Source: Chloroflexota bacterium
GTDB taxonomy: Bacteria; Chloroflexota; Anaerolineae; Anaerolineales; Villigracilaceae
Length of the DNA: 7,502 bases
Reading direction: 5' to 3'
NCBI GenBank assembly: GCA_021796315.1
Contig: JAJYOH010000287.1
Span: 1 to 7,502, forward strand
The number at the start of each line of letters is the position of its first letter. The stretch's first letter is position 1. Below are positions 1 to 5,118 of this stretch, piece by piece. The notes below the pieces were generated by a model. It saw only the letters and a list, made by a program, of their open reading frames with translations. It did not search any database and was not told the DNA's origin. The position numbers were made by a program, and so were the translations under genes.

Positions 1-404
1 TTGCTAGCCATTGTGCCAATGCCGGCGATAACCAAGCCTGTCCCAAAGCGTAGAGCGCGCTGACCATTCGTAAGAATGGATTGAGTTGGGACACCGCCCG
101 TTGACAATGTCTCAAACATGGTTCGCAGGGTACTGGCTGGTTTTGCGCCCACATAACGCAAAGTTTCTTTTCCCTTGTTGTAAACGATCAAAGTTGGAAT
201 GCCATAGACATGCAACTCACGCAGGAGATCGGCGTTCTCATCGGTGTTGATTTCCCATAGGTTAACGCGCCCGTTATATTCCTGCGCTAATTTTTCCAGC
301 GTAGGTTTGACTGCTTTGCATGGCCCGCACCAAGGTGCCCATAAATCAACCACAACCGGGAGTGGACTTTGTTGTAATTTCTCAAAAAAAGCTTTTGTAT
401 CCAT
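1..404 (-). CDS. Thioredoxin-domain protein with a C-terminal membrane extension (partial, runs off the left edge)
   Basis: A thiol-disulfide oxidoreductase of the thioredoxin fold; 134 codons are visible and the frame is still open at position 1. Seen: the active site WCGPCK (W25, C26, C29, K30) preceded by DLWAP, and the cis-proline loop YGIPT (P70) that closes the substrate groove. The thioredoxin domain spans roughly residues 3-102. Ordinary thioredoxins end near residue 105-110. This one continues through a polar linker into a hydrophobic stretch starting near R119 (RFGTGLVIAGIGTM), which looks like the start of a membrane helix. Its pattern QRxLRxxxGLVI resembles the start of the DUF2892 domain encoded just upstream (DRIIRVVVGIVL), so a thioredoxin-DUF2892 fusion is plausible (inference). 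It lies 53 nt after the DUF2892 gene on the same strand, probably as an operon. The ATG at 404 has no good ribosome site, but MDTKAFFEKL is a normal thioredoxin N-terminus. An in-frame GTG at 419 is less likely. Confidence 0.93.
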   Translation of the reverse strand, partial: MDTKAFFEKLQQSPLPVVVDLWAPWCGPCKAVKPTLEKLAQEYNGRVNLWEINTDENADLLRELHVYGIPTLIVYNKGKETLRYVGAKPASTLRTMFETLSTGGVPTQSILTNGQRALRFGTGLVIAGIGTMAS

Positions 405-432
405 ACAAAAGAAGGGCACGGCGGTAAACCAT
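382..432 (-). other. Possible 16-codon leader ORF overlapping the thioredoxin start
   Basis: ATG at 432-430 follows AAGGAG by 8 nt, the best Shine-Dalgarno spacing in this operon. It reads MVYRRALLLYGYKSFF and stops at TGA 384-382, inside the thioredoxin gene and in another frame. The real thioredoxin ATG (404) has no comparable ribosome site, so translation of this short frame could deliver ribosomes to it. A 5-bp inverted repeat (AAGGG/CCCTT, 434-438 and 412-416) lies in the same gap. Alternatively it is a chance ORF. Confidence 0.22.
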
Positions 433-457
433 ACCCTTTGCTCCTTGAAGTGAAATG

Positions 458-658
458 TTATTGTTTGAGCGTGCTGAATTTAAACAGTGTGTAGAGCGGG
501 CAGAAACCCACAGCGCCAGTCAACAGCATGACCACGCCCAGAACATCGGCCACAATTGCCAGTGCGCCGCTCGATGCGCCGCCAAATCCCAGATAAAGCA
601 GAACAATACCCACCACAACGCGGATGATACGGTCAAGATTAGATTCGTTCAGTTTCAT
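458..658 (-). CDS. DUF2892 / YgaP-like two-helix membrane protein
   Basis: A 66-residue inner-membrane protein of the DUF2892 family (Pfam PF11127), the membrane module also found at the C-terminus of the rhodanese YgaP. Seen: the N-terminal NESNLDRIIRVVVG signature, a first hydrophobic helix near residues 12-25, a second near 33-50, and the family's C-terminal GAVGFCPLYTLF (residues 48-59) with its conserved cysteine C53. Full family length. The start is set at ATG 658-656 because AAGGAGG (669-663) sits 4 nt upstream. An in-frame ATG at 676 would place that ribosome site inside the gene and has no site of its own. The molecular function of stand-alone DUF2892 proteins is not established. The next gene downstream encodes a thioredoxin, so a role in sulfur or thiol chemistry at the membrane is a reasonable inference only. 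Confidence 0.92.
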   Translation of the reverse strand: MKLNESNLDRIIRVVVGIVLLYLGFGGASSGALAIVADVLGVVMLLTGAVGFCPLYTLFKFSTLKQ

Positions 659-662
659 TTTG

Positions 663-669
663 CCTCCTT
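663..669 (-). promoter_or_regulatory. Shine-Dalgarno of the DUF2892 gene
   Basis: AAGGAGG read on the minus strand, 4 nt before ATG 658. It decides the start codon over the in-frame ATG at 676. The rest of the gap up to 830 is A+T-rich, holds no gene, and must contain the divergent promoters. On the minus strand I see only weak candidates (for example TTTAAT, 18 nt after TTGTAT). Confidence 0.8.
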
Positions 670-817
670 CAGGCATGATAGAAATTGATTACTATTTCTT
701 TTGATGCAGATGACGCAAAAAGGTTGCACCCAGGAAAAGTGGCAATTAAAAACTACTTCATTCGATGTATACAAAGTGATATATGCTTTTCAGGCTAATT
801 ATGTAGTAAGTTGCCAG

Positions 818-823
818 TATAAT
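818..823 (+). promoter_or_regulatory. Consensus -10 (TATAAT) 7 nt before the pseudouridine synthase ATG
   Basis: A perfect TATAAT is followed by 7 nt (824-830) and then ATG 831. Sigma-70-type transcription normally begins about 6-8 nt after the -10, so the transcript would begin at or next to the start codon. No Shine-Dalgarno is present upstream of 831. The -35 region (about 795-800, CTAATT) is poor. The leaderless reading is an inference. Confidence 0.55.
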
Positions 824-830
824 ATCGGCT

Positions 831-1619
831 ATGGAAGAACGAATACAAAAAATACTTGCACAGACAGGATTGGCTTCTCGCAGGTCGAGCGAAGAGTTTA
901 TCACTGAGGGACGTGTCCGCGTAAATGGTGTTGTCGCTAAGCTTGGACAAAAAGCTGACCCCGCAAAGGATAAGATCACAGTTGACGGCAGGGCGATCAA
1001 GCCGCCCGAACAGAAGATTTACATTGCTTTGAACAAACCTCGCTATGTTTTGTCTACTGTCGAGAAGGAGGCGGGCGACTCACGCCAGACCGTTAGAGAT
1101 TTGATCCCTGTCAATGAGCGGTTATATCCGGTCGGTCGTCTTGACTTTGAAAGCGAAGGCTTGGTACTGATGACCAATGATGGCGACCTGGCACAAAAGC
1201 TGACTCATCCTTCGCACGGCCACCAAAAGGTTTATCGCGTATTGCTGGCGCGCAAACCAGACCTGGAGCAATTAGCTACCTGGCGGCGCGGGGTAGTGCT
1301 TGAAGATGGTTATAAGACTCAACCTTTAGATGTAAAGGTAGATTCCACTTTTGGGAAAGGCGCCTGGGTCAGGGTTCTTATGCGAGAGGGGCGCAAGCGG
1401 CAGATCCGGGAAATCGCCTCAATTCTTGGATTGCCTGTCGTAAGGATTCTGCGTATAAGTATTGGTGAATTACAGCTTGGCAAACTAAAACCTGGTGAGT
1501 GGCGATATCTCACGTCCACTGAGATCGAGGCATTAAAAAAGAGCGAGAAGAAGACCATACAACCCAAGTTGTCATCAATTAGGCGAGGAAAAGATGTTGT
1601 CCGTCGAAAGACCAGGTAA
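831..1619 (+). CDS. rluB: RsuA/RluB-family rRNA pseudouridine synthase
   Basis: Converts a specific uridine of ribosomal RNA to pseudouridine in the cytoplasm; 262 residues. An S4 RNA-binding domain covers about residues 1-48 (ERIQKILAQ, then ASRR, then GRVRVNG). The catalytic domain (PF00849 type) follows from about 62. The family motif is YPVGRLDFESEGL, with catalytic Asp105 inside GRLD, and is followed by LLTNDGDL-like LVLMTNDGDL. The later signature EGRKRQIRE lies at 186-194. A basic, lysine/arginine-rich tail (about 238-262) is typical of RluB-like members. RluB acts on 23S rRNA and RsuA on 16S rRNA; which target applies cannot be read from the sequence, so the symbol is provisional. The start MEERIQKILAQ matches the family N-terminus, although no ribosome site precedes it; a -10 hexamer ends 7 nt upstream instead. 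No terminator is evident after the stop, so read-through into the VOC gene is possible. Confidence 0.95.
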   Translation: MEERIQKILAQTGLASRRSSEEFITEGRVRVNGVVAKLGQKADPAKDKITVDGRAIKPPEQKIYIALNKPRYVLSTVEKEAGDSRQTVRDLIPVNERLYPVGRLDFESEGLVLMTNDGDLAQKLTHPSHGHQKVYRVLLARKPDLEQLATWRRGVVLEDGYKTQPLDVKVDSTFGKGAWVRVLMREGRKRQIREIASILGLPVVRILRISIGELQLGKLKPGEWRYLTSTEIEALKKSEKKTIQPKLSSIRRGKDVVRRKTR

Positions 1620-1660
1620 CTAACGAAAGGGCGGCCTTGATGCGTAGCAAAATTTGAGTC

Positions 1661-1689
1661 TTGCGGAATTAGAAAAAATGTTCTATAAT
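1661..1689 (+). promoter_or_regulatory. Sigma-70-type promoter for the VOC gene
   Basis: TTGCGG (1661-1666), a 17-nt spacer, then TATAAT (1684-1689). Predicted transcription start is near 1696, giving a leader of about 30 nt that carries the AAGGAG ribosome site at 1715-1720. This is the best complete promoter in the window. Confidence 0.75.
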
Positions 1690-1726
1690 TTGGTCAACTT
1701 TATCCGACTCAGAAAAGGAGAAAATA

Positions 1727-2095
1727 ATGACCAAACGAAATATAGTCCACGTTGAATTCTCGAGCAGTAATCTGGAAGAATCCGGCAAGTTCTACCATGA
1801 ACTTTTTGGCTGGAAGATCACGCCAGTACCGGAGATGAGCTATTCTCTGTGGGAAGCGGGGGATGGTTCGGGCGGAGGCTTTAACCCGCTGGGCGGGTAT
1901 ACCAAGCCGGGCGACGTGCTTGTGTATGTGGACAGCGACGATATCGAAGCCGATCTTAAGAAAGCCAAATCGCTTGGTGCGACCATTGTGCAGGAAAAGC
2001 ATGAAATTCCTGGGCAGGGTTGGTTCGGAATCTTCAAGGACAAAACCGGGAACATGGTCGCACTTTACACGGACATGCATTCCGACAAGGAATAA
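1727..2095 (+). CDS. VOC-superfamily (glyoxalase/bleomycin-resistance fold) protein
   Basis: A small 122-residue single-domain protein of the vicinal oxygen chelate fold, of the type usually annotated as predicted lactoylglutathione-lyase-related. Seen: the N-terminal strand-helix module with VHVEF (H8, E10) and FYHELFGWK (residues 22-30), a glycine-rich turn (GDGSGGGFNPLGG), and the second module DVLVYVDSDDIEADLKKAKSLGA. It ends with IPGQGWFGIFKDKTGN then MVALYTD, the usual last strand. Classical members bind a metal through His/Glu residues. H8 is in the usual first-strand place, but the last strand (ALYTD) has no glutamate and I see no clear second histidine, so glyoxalase I activity is doubtful. 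The substrate is unknown. The start is firm: AAGGAG at 1715-1720, 6 nt before ATG, under its own promoter. Transcription probably ends at the hairpin that begins immediately after the stop codon. Confidence 0.93.
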   Translation: MTKRNIVHVEFSSSNLEESGKFYHELFGWKITPVPEMSYSLWEAGDGSGGGFNPLGGYTKPGDVLVYVDSDDIEADLKKAKSLGATIVQEKHEIPGQGWFGIFKDKTGNMVALYTDMHSDKE

Positions 2096-2133
2096 AAACA
2101 AAGAGACGCTCCAAAGGGAACGTCTCTTTGTTT
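2096..2133. terminator. Bidirectional rho-independent terminator between convergent genes
   Basis: A perfect 13-bp stem (AAACAAAGAGACG at 2096-2108 with CGTCTCTTTGTTT at 2121-2133). After one mismatch it extends by 3 bp (2110-2112 with 2117-2119), leaving a 4-nt loop. T-rich tails occur on both strands: TTTGTTTAAGATTTTT to the right on plus, and TTTGTTTTTATT to the left on minus. It therefore serves both the VOC gene (plus) and the rarA-phosphatase-Smr operon (minus). Confidence 0.9.
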
Positions 2134-2141
2134 AAGATTTT

Positions 2142-2396
2142 TCAATGCTTGAAATGGATGAAAATCCGCCCGAAATTTTTGTCGTCTTTTTCTACGCGAT
2201 GATATAACTTTTTGATATGTCCTTGATTCAAGAAGCGCAGGACTTTTTTCTTGAGTTGTCCACTGCCTTTGCCGGGAATGATTTCAACCAATTCGATTTT
2301 TTTGTCAATCGCTTCTTCGATGATGCGGTTCAGTTCCGCATCAATCTGATCGCCGCGGTTGTAGATGTCGTGCAGGTCGAGTTTAAGTTTTGCCAT
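2142..2396 (-). CDS. Stand-alone Smr-domain protein
   Basis: An 84-residue protein consisting only of an Smr domain (PF01713), the nuclease module otherwise found at the C-terminus of MutS2. Seen: LDLHD at residues 6-10 (H9 is the conserved histidine), the helix DAELNRIIEEA, IIPGKGSGQL at 39-48 (the conserved glycine-rich loop), and a final strand near NFGRIFIHFK (74-83). Smr domains are known to nick or cleave DNA or RNA, including mRNA on collided ribosomes; which applies here is not visible. It is the last gene of the rarA operon. Its ATG overlaps the stop codon of the phosphatase gene by one base (TAATG), and it has only a weak purine-rich upstream stretch, so translational coupling is likely. 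A strong terminator follows its stop. Confidence 0.9.
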   Translation of the reverse strand: MAKLKLDLHDIYNRGDQIDAELNRIIEEAIDKKIELVEIIPGKGSGQLKKKVLRFLNQGHIKKLYHRVEKDDKNFGRIFIHFKH

Positions 2397-3022
2397 TATT
2401 TTTTCTTTTGCAATAAAAATTCAAACGACGGATGTTGATTCAGCTTCATTAAGCTCGCGCCCGATTCGCTAATATACAACATCGTGAGCGAAGCAGTATC
2501 ACAACCCAATCGCTGGAAATGATCGAGCGGCAAACCTAGATAATGCGCCACGGCCAGTTTGATTGGGTCAGCGTGGAAGACGCAGGCAATGATATCTTGC
2601 GGTTTATATTTTTTCACAATCGAATCCAATGTGCTCGTGATGCGCGTTTGAACTTGGAGAAAAGTCTCGCCGTCAGGATGACCGGCTCGTGAAGGCGCAT
2701 GTTGAATAACCTTCCAGTATTTGGTCAGTGCCAGCTTGCGGATGGATTGTCCCTGCCATTTACCAACGTTTGATTCCAGCAGGCCCGGCTCTTGAATAAT
2801 ACTTAATTTACGCGCGTTGGCAATAGGCGCGGCGGTTTCCATGGCGCGCTCGAGCGGACTGGAATAAATGGCTTTGATCGGAACTTCGGCCAAGGCTTTG
2901 CCTAATTCCTCAGCCTGTTTCTGTCCGCGTTCGTTCAGATGGATGCCGGGCAACCGTCCTGCGAGTTTCCCTTTTTTGGAATAATCGTTTTCGCCGTGAC
3001 GGATGAGCAATAAGATTGGCAT
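2396..3022 (-). CDS. Histidine phosphatase (phosphoglycerate-mutase-like), MSMEG_4193-type
   Basis: A 208-residue enzyme of the histidine phosphatase superfamily (PF00300), which transfers phosphate through a phosphohistidine. Seen: the RHG motif at residues 8-10 (H9 is the nucleophile), followed by GKLAGRLPGIHLNERG. SSPLERAMETA lies at 54-64 (R59 binds phosphate), LLESNVGKWQG at 81-91 (E83 is the likely proton donor), and FHADP near 149-153 (H150 is the second catalytic histidine). All core residues are present, so it should be active. The LAGRxPGxHLxERG stretch resembles the family annotated as putative phosphomutase MSMEG_4193 (recalled, not searched). The substrate is unknown. It starts 1 nt after the rarA stop (TAACATG) and overlaps the Smr gene by one base, so it is expressed as the middle gene of a coupled operon. 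Confidence 0.93.
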   Translation of the reverse strand: MPILLLIRHGENDYSKKGKLAGRLPGIHLNERGQKQAEELGKALAEVPIKAIYSSPLERAMETAAPIANARKLSIIQEPGLLESNVGKWQGQSIRKLALTKYWKVIQHAPSRAGHPDGETFLQVQTRITSTLDSIVKKYKPQDIIACVFHADPIKLAVAHYLGLPLDHFQRLGCDTASLTMLYISESGASLMKLNQHPSFEFLLQKKK

Positions 3023-3023
3023 G

Positions 3024-4430
3024 TTATTTGATGCGCCTTTTCATTTCCATAATTTGTTCTTCGCTCATGTCGGGAATGTTTTTGACATCCATAATTCCAA
3101 GAGCTTTTCTCTGTGCTTCGCGCCACATTTCTAGGCGTGTAGCCAGTAGAGACTCGTAGCCTTCCTGTGAAGGCGTATAAAAATATGTTCCCAATAAGCG
3201 CTTGGGCAAATATTGCTGCGGCGTAAAGTGGCCTTCCTGTTCGTGCGGATAAACATAATCTTGGCCTTGGCCTGTTGCTGTACCATCGCGGTTACTATCC
3301 TGTAAATGCTTGGGCACGGAAACCTGTCCCTCGTCTTCCAGCTTCTTCATGGCTTTGAAATATGCGCCCGCACTGTTGGACTTGGGCGCGGTAGCGAGAT
3401 ATAACGTCGCTTCGACGATGGGGTAGACACCTTCGGGCAGTCCGATGAAATCAAAAGCCTGCGCGGCAGAAGACGCGACGACAATTCCCATTGGGTCAGC
3501 GAGGCCGATATCTTCACCGGCCAGAATAATCAATCGGCGGATGATGAAGCGCGGGTCTTCGCCTGCGTACAACATTTTCGCCAGCCAATACAAAGCCGCA
3601 TCCGGGTCCGAGCCGCGCACGGATTTGATGAAAGCGCTGATCGTGTCGTAATGCGCGTCGCCGTCTTTATCGTATAAAACCGCGCGGCGTTGGATTGATT
3701 CTTGGGCAACATCCAGCGTAATGTGAATCGCGCCGTCTTTTTCGGGTGCTGTGGATTCGACCGCCAGCTCGAGCGCGTTTAACGCATTGCGGGCGTCGCC
3801 GCTGGCCATCTCGATTAAATGGCCGCGCGCTTCCGGGTCCAGGGTGACGCGCTTTTGTCCGTAACCGCGTTCTGTGTCGGCCAGGGCGCGATCCAAAAGA
3901 ATCCCGGTCTCTGTCTGATTTAAATTTCGAAGTTGAAAAACGCGCGAGCGCGAGATCAAGGCCTTGATGACTTCGAAATATGGATTCTCGGTCGTCGCGC
4001 CGATGAGGGTCACGGCTCCGTTCTCGACGTGGGGCAGGAGCGCGTCTTGTTGGGCCTTGTTCCAGCGATGGACCTCATCCACGAAAAGGATCGTGCGCTC
4101 GTTGTGAAGTCGTCTGCGTTCGAGCGCGGCTTCGACGACTTCGCGCAGTTCGGCTTTGCCCGCCAAAATGGCCGAGATCGTGACGAAGTGACTCTTGGTG
4201 GTATTGGCGATGACTTGTGCCAAAGTGGTCTTTCCCGTGCCGGGTGGCCCCCACAAAATAATGGATGAAAAAAGTCTATCTGCCTCGATTGCGCGGCGCA
4301 GGAGTTTGCCTTCGCCGACGATGTGTTCCTGGCCGATATATTCGTCGAGCGTGCGCGGACGCATACGTGCGGCCAGCGGCGCCTCGCTTTTCATTCGTTC
4401 CTGCATGGCGTGGTCGAAGAGGTCGGTCAT
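3024..4430 (-). CDS. rarA: RarA/MgsA replication-associated AAA+ ATPase
   Basis: A 468-residue AAA+ ATPase related to E. coli RarA (MgsA) and eukaryotic WRNIP1, which acts at stalled or gapped replication forks and is a relative of clamp-loader subunits. Seen: the family N-terminus [16 protein letters not shown], Walker [10 protein letters not shown] at 61-69 (K67), Walker [11 protein letters not shown] (D118, E119), and sensor 1 GATTENP (N149). The arginine-finger stretch SRSRVF lies at 160-165 and the sensor-2 region [11 protein letters not shown] at 211-221. The C-terminal MgsA module includes [23 protein letters not shown] and [10 protein letters not shown]. The tail ends about 20-40 residues later than in typical bacterial RarA; it is charged and shows no recognisable domain. 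It is the first gene of the operon with the phosphatase and Smr genes. The ATG at 4430 lacks a ribosome site but follows a TATAAT by 6 nt, so a leaderless transcript is likely. Confidence 0.97.
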   Translation of the reverse strand: MTDLFDHAMQERMKSEAPLAARMRPRTLDEYIGQEHIVGEGKLLRRAIEADRLFSSIILWGPPGTGKTTLAQVIANTTKSHFVTISAILAGKAELREVVEAALERRRLHNERTILFVDEVHRWNKAQQDALLPHVENGAVTLIGATTENPYFEVIKALISRSRVFQLRNLNQTETGILLDRALADTERGYGQKRVTLDPEARGHLIEMASGDARNALNALELAVESTAPEKDGAIHITLDVAQESIQRRAVLYDKDGDAHYDTISAFIKSVRGSDPDAALYWLAKMLYAGEDPRFIIRRLIILAGEDIGLADPMGIVVASSAAQAFDFIGLPEGVYPIVEATLYLATAPKSNSAGAYFKAMKKLEDEGQVSVPKHLQDSNRDGTATGQGQDYVYPHEQEGHFTPQQYLPKRLLGTYFYTPSQEGYESLLATRLEMWREAQRKALGIMDVKNIPDMSEEQIMEMKRRIK

Positions 4431-4436
4431 GGGGCG

Positions 4437-4444
4437 ATTATAAT
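4437..4444. promoter_or_regulatory. Palindromic -10 (ATTATAAT) shared by rarA and the divergent ATC-hydrolase gene
   Basis: ATTATAAT is its own reverse complement and contains TATAAT on both strands (4439-4444 plus, 4442-4437 minus). Minus-strand transcription would start at about 4430, the A of the rarA ATG. Plus-strand transcription would start at about 4451, giving a leader of about 15 nt that includes GGAGG. The -35 regions on both sides are poor matches. Symmetric -10 elements driving divergent transcription are a known feature of bacterial promoters; their use here is inferred. Confidence 0.6.
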
Positions 4445-4455
4445 GGTGAATGAAT

Positions 4456-4460
4456 GGAGG
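4456..4460 (+). promoter_or_regulatory. Shine-Dalgarno of the ATC-hydrolase-family gene
   Basis: GGAGG lies 7 nt before ATG 4468 and 4 nt before ATG 4465. The longer in-frame ATG at 4450 would put this site inside the gene and is rejected. Confidence 0.75.
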
Positions 4461-4467
4461 AACGATG

Positions 4468-5100
4468 ATGAAACGTAAACTTCTTCCAAATGCAAAACGG
4501 TGGGAAAGTGAAATTGCAAAAATTCGCGGACGGGACGAAGGGGCGGCATTTATTGTCCGCGTTCAAGCAAGGTATGACGAGTTGCTTGCTCAAGCGCAGT
4601 ATTACGAGAATAAGGCCTTGCGCCACCACTTTGAAGGGAACATTCTGCCAGCCGTCGCGGCCTATTCAATCTTGTTGATGGATGGGAAAGATAAAAATAG
4701 TGCCGCGGAAACACTTGATAAATTGTTGGAAGCAGGCATTGGATTAGAACGCCGCATGTATCGTTTTTGGGGACGCTTTCCGTTTTTCTTCGATATGATC
4801 AAGTTAATGCTCAAGCCGATGATGAAAATGCAGTATCCTGAAAAATGGGATGTAGAATGGCTTGATCTCGGGCGTAATGCGGTTGGCCTGAATTGTCATT
4901 CGTGTTTTTATCTGGAGGTGTTGACGGAATATGGATTTCCTGAACTCGCGCCGCACTTTTGCAGGTTGGATGATCTGCTGGCGGGGGAAGCCGCGCCCAG
5001 CGTGCGCTTCGAGCGGACACAAACAATCGCTCGCGGCGGGACGATGTGCGATTTCCGTTATGTGCGCGTCAGGCCATTCAAGAAGAACTCCGGGACTTGA
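4468..5100 (+). CDS. ATC-hydrolase-family protein (L-2-amino-thiazoline-4-carboxylic acid hydrolase-like)
   Basis: A 210-residue soluble protein matching the ATC_hydrolase family (PF14196). Its named member opens L-2-amino-thiazoline-4-carboxylate on the route to L-cysteine. Seen: an N-terminal helical half (about 1-100) with the family's RHHFEGNILPAVAAYS segment (52-67). The conserved C-terminal half has GLNCHSCFYLEVLTEYG (C143, C146), FPELAPHFCRLDD (C165) and the end motif FERTQTIARGG then MCDFRYVR (C194, D195). The cysteine/aspartate pattern is what I recall as the family core. Most genomic members have no demonstrated activity on ATC and no other ATC-pathway gene is nearby, so the reaction is uncertain. 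The start could be 4465 or 4468 (adjacent ATGs); 4468 is chosen for its better spacing from GGAGG. It is divergent from rarA and shares its -10, and converges on the EamA gene. Confidence 0.85.
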   Translation: MKRKLLPNAKRWESEIAKIRGRDEGAAFIVRVQARYDELLAQAQYYENKALRHHFEGNILPAVAAYSILLMDGKDKNSAAETLDKLLEAGIGLERRMYRFWGRFPFFFDMIKLMLKPMMKMQYPEKWDVEWLDLGRNAVGLNCHSCFYLEVLTEYGFPELAPHFCRLDDLLAGEAAPSVRFERTQTIARGGTMCDFRYVRVRPFKKNSGT

Positions 5101-5113
5101 AAATCACGGAGTT
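5086..5113. terminator. Weak two-way terminator-like hairpin
   Basis: AACTCCG (5086-5092) pairs with CGGAGTT (5107-5113), a 7-bp stem around a 14-nt loop, followed by ATGTTTT on plus and by TTCTTCTTG-type T-rich sequence on minus. It overlaps the stop codon of the ATC-hydrolase gene (5098-5100) and lies just past the EamA stop, where convergent transcripts should end. The long loop and short T-runs make it modest. Confidence 0.4.
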
Positions 5114-5118
5114 ATGTT

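Noticed and set aside
659..676. Upstream ATG (676) for the DUF2892 gene
   Set aside because: AAGGAGG would lie inside the gene, and the family starts at MKLNESN.
819..824. A minus-strand -10 (TATTAT) overlapping the pseudouridine synthase -10, as a second symmetric promoter
   Set aside because: Only 5 of 6 matches with a poor -35 (TTGTAT, 18-nt spacer), and it would leave a leader of more than 150 nt before the DUF2892 gene; much weaker than the rarA case.
1620..1660. Possible terminator after the pseudouridine synthase gene (AAGG-GCGG-CCTT)
   Set aside because: The stem is only 4 bp and no T-run follows.
1655..1711. 6-bp inverted pair TGAGTC (1655-1660) / GACTCA (1706-1711) flanking the VOC promoter
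   Set aside because: It could be an operator pair, but 6-bp inverted matches within 60 nt are expected by chance and nothing else supports it.
1709..2101. A 130-codon minus-strand frame opposite the VOC gene
   Set aside because: It is the antisense of a clear VOC gene that has its own promoter and ribosome site, and its start region overlaps the terminator stem.
3933..4268. A 111-codon plus-strand frame opposite rarA
   Set aside because: It is the antisense of the conserved AAA+ core and has no recognisable domain.
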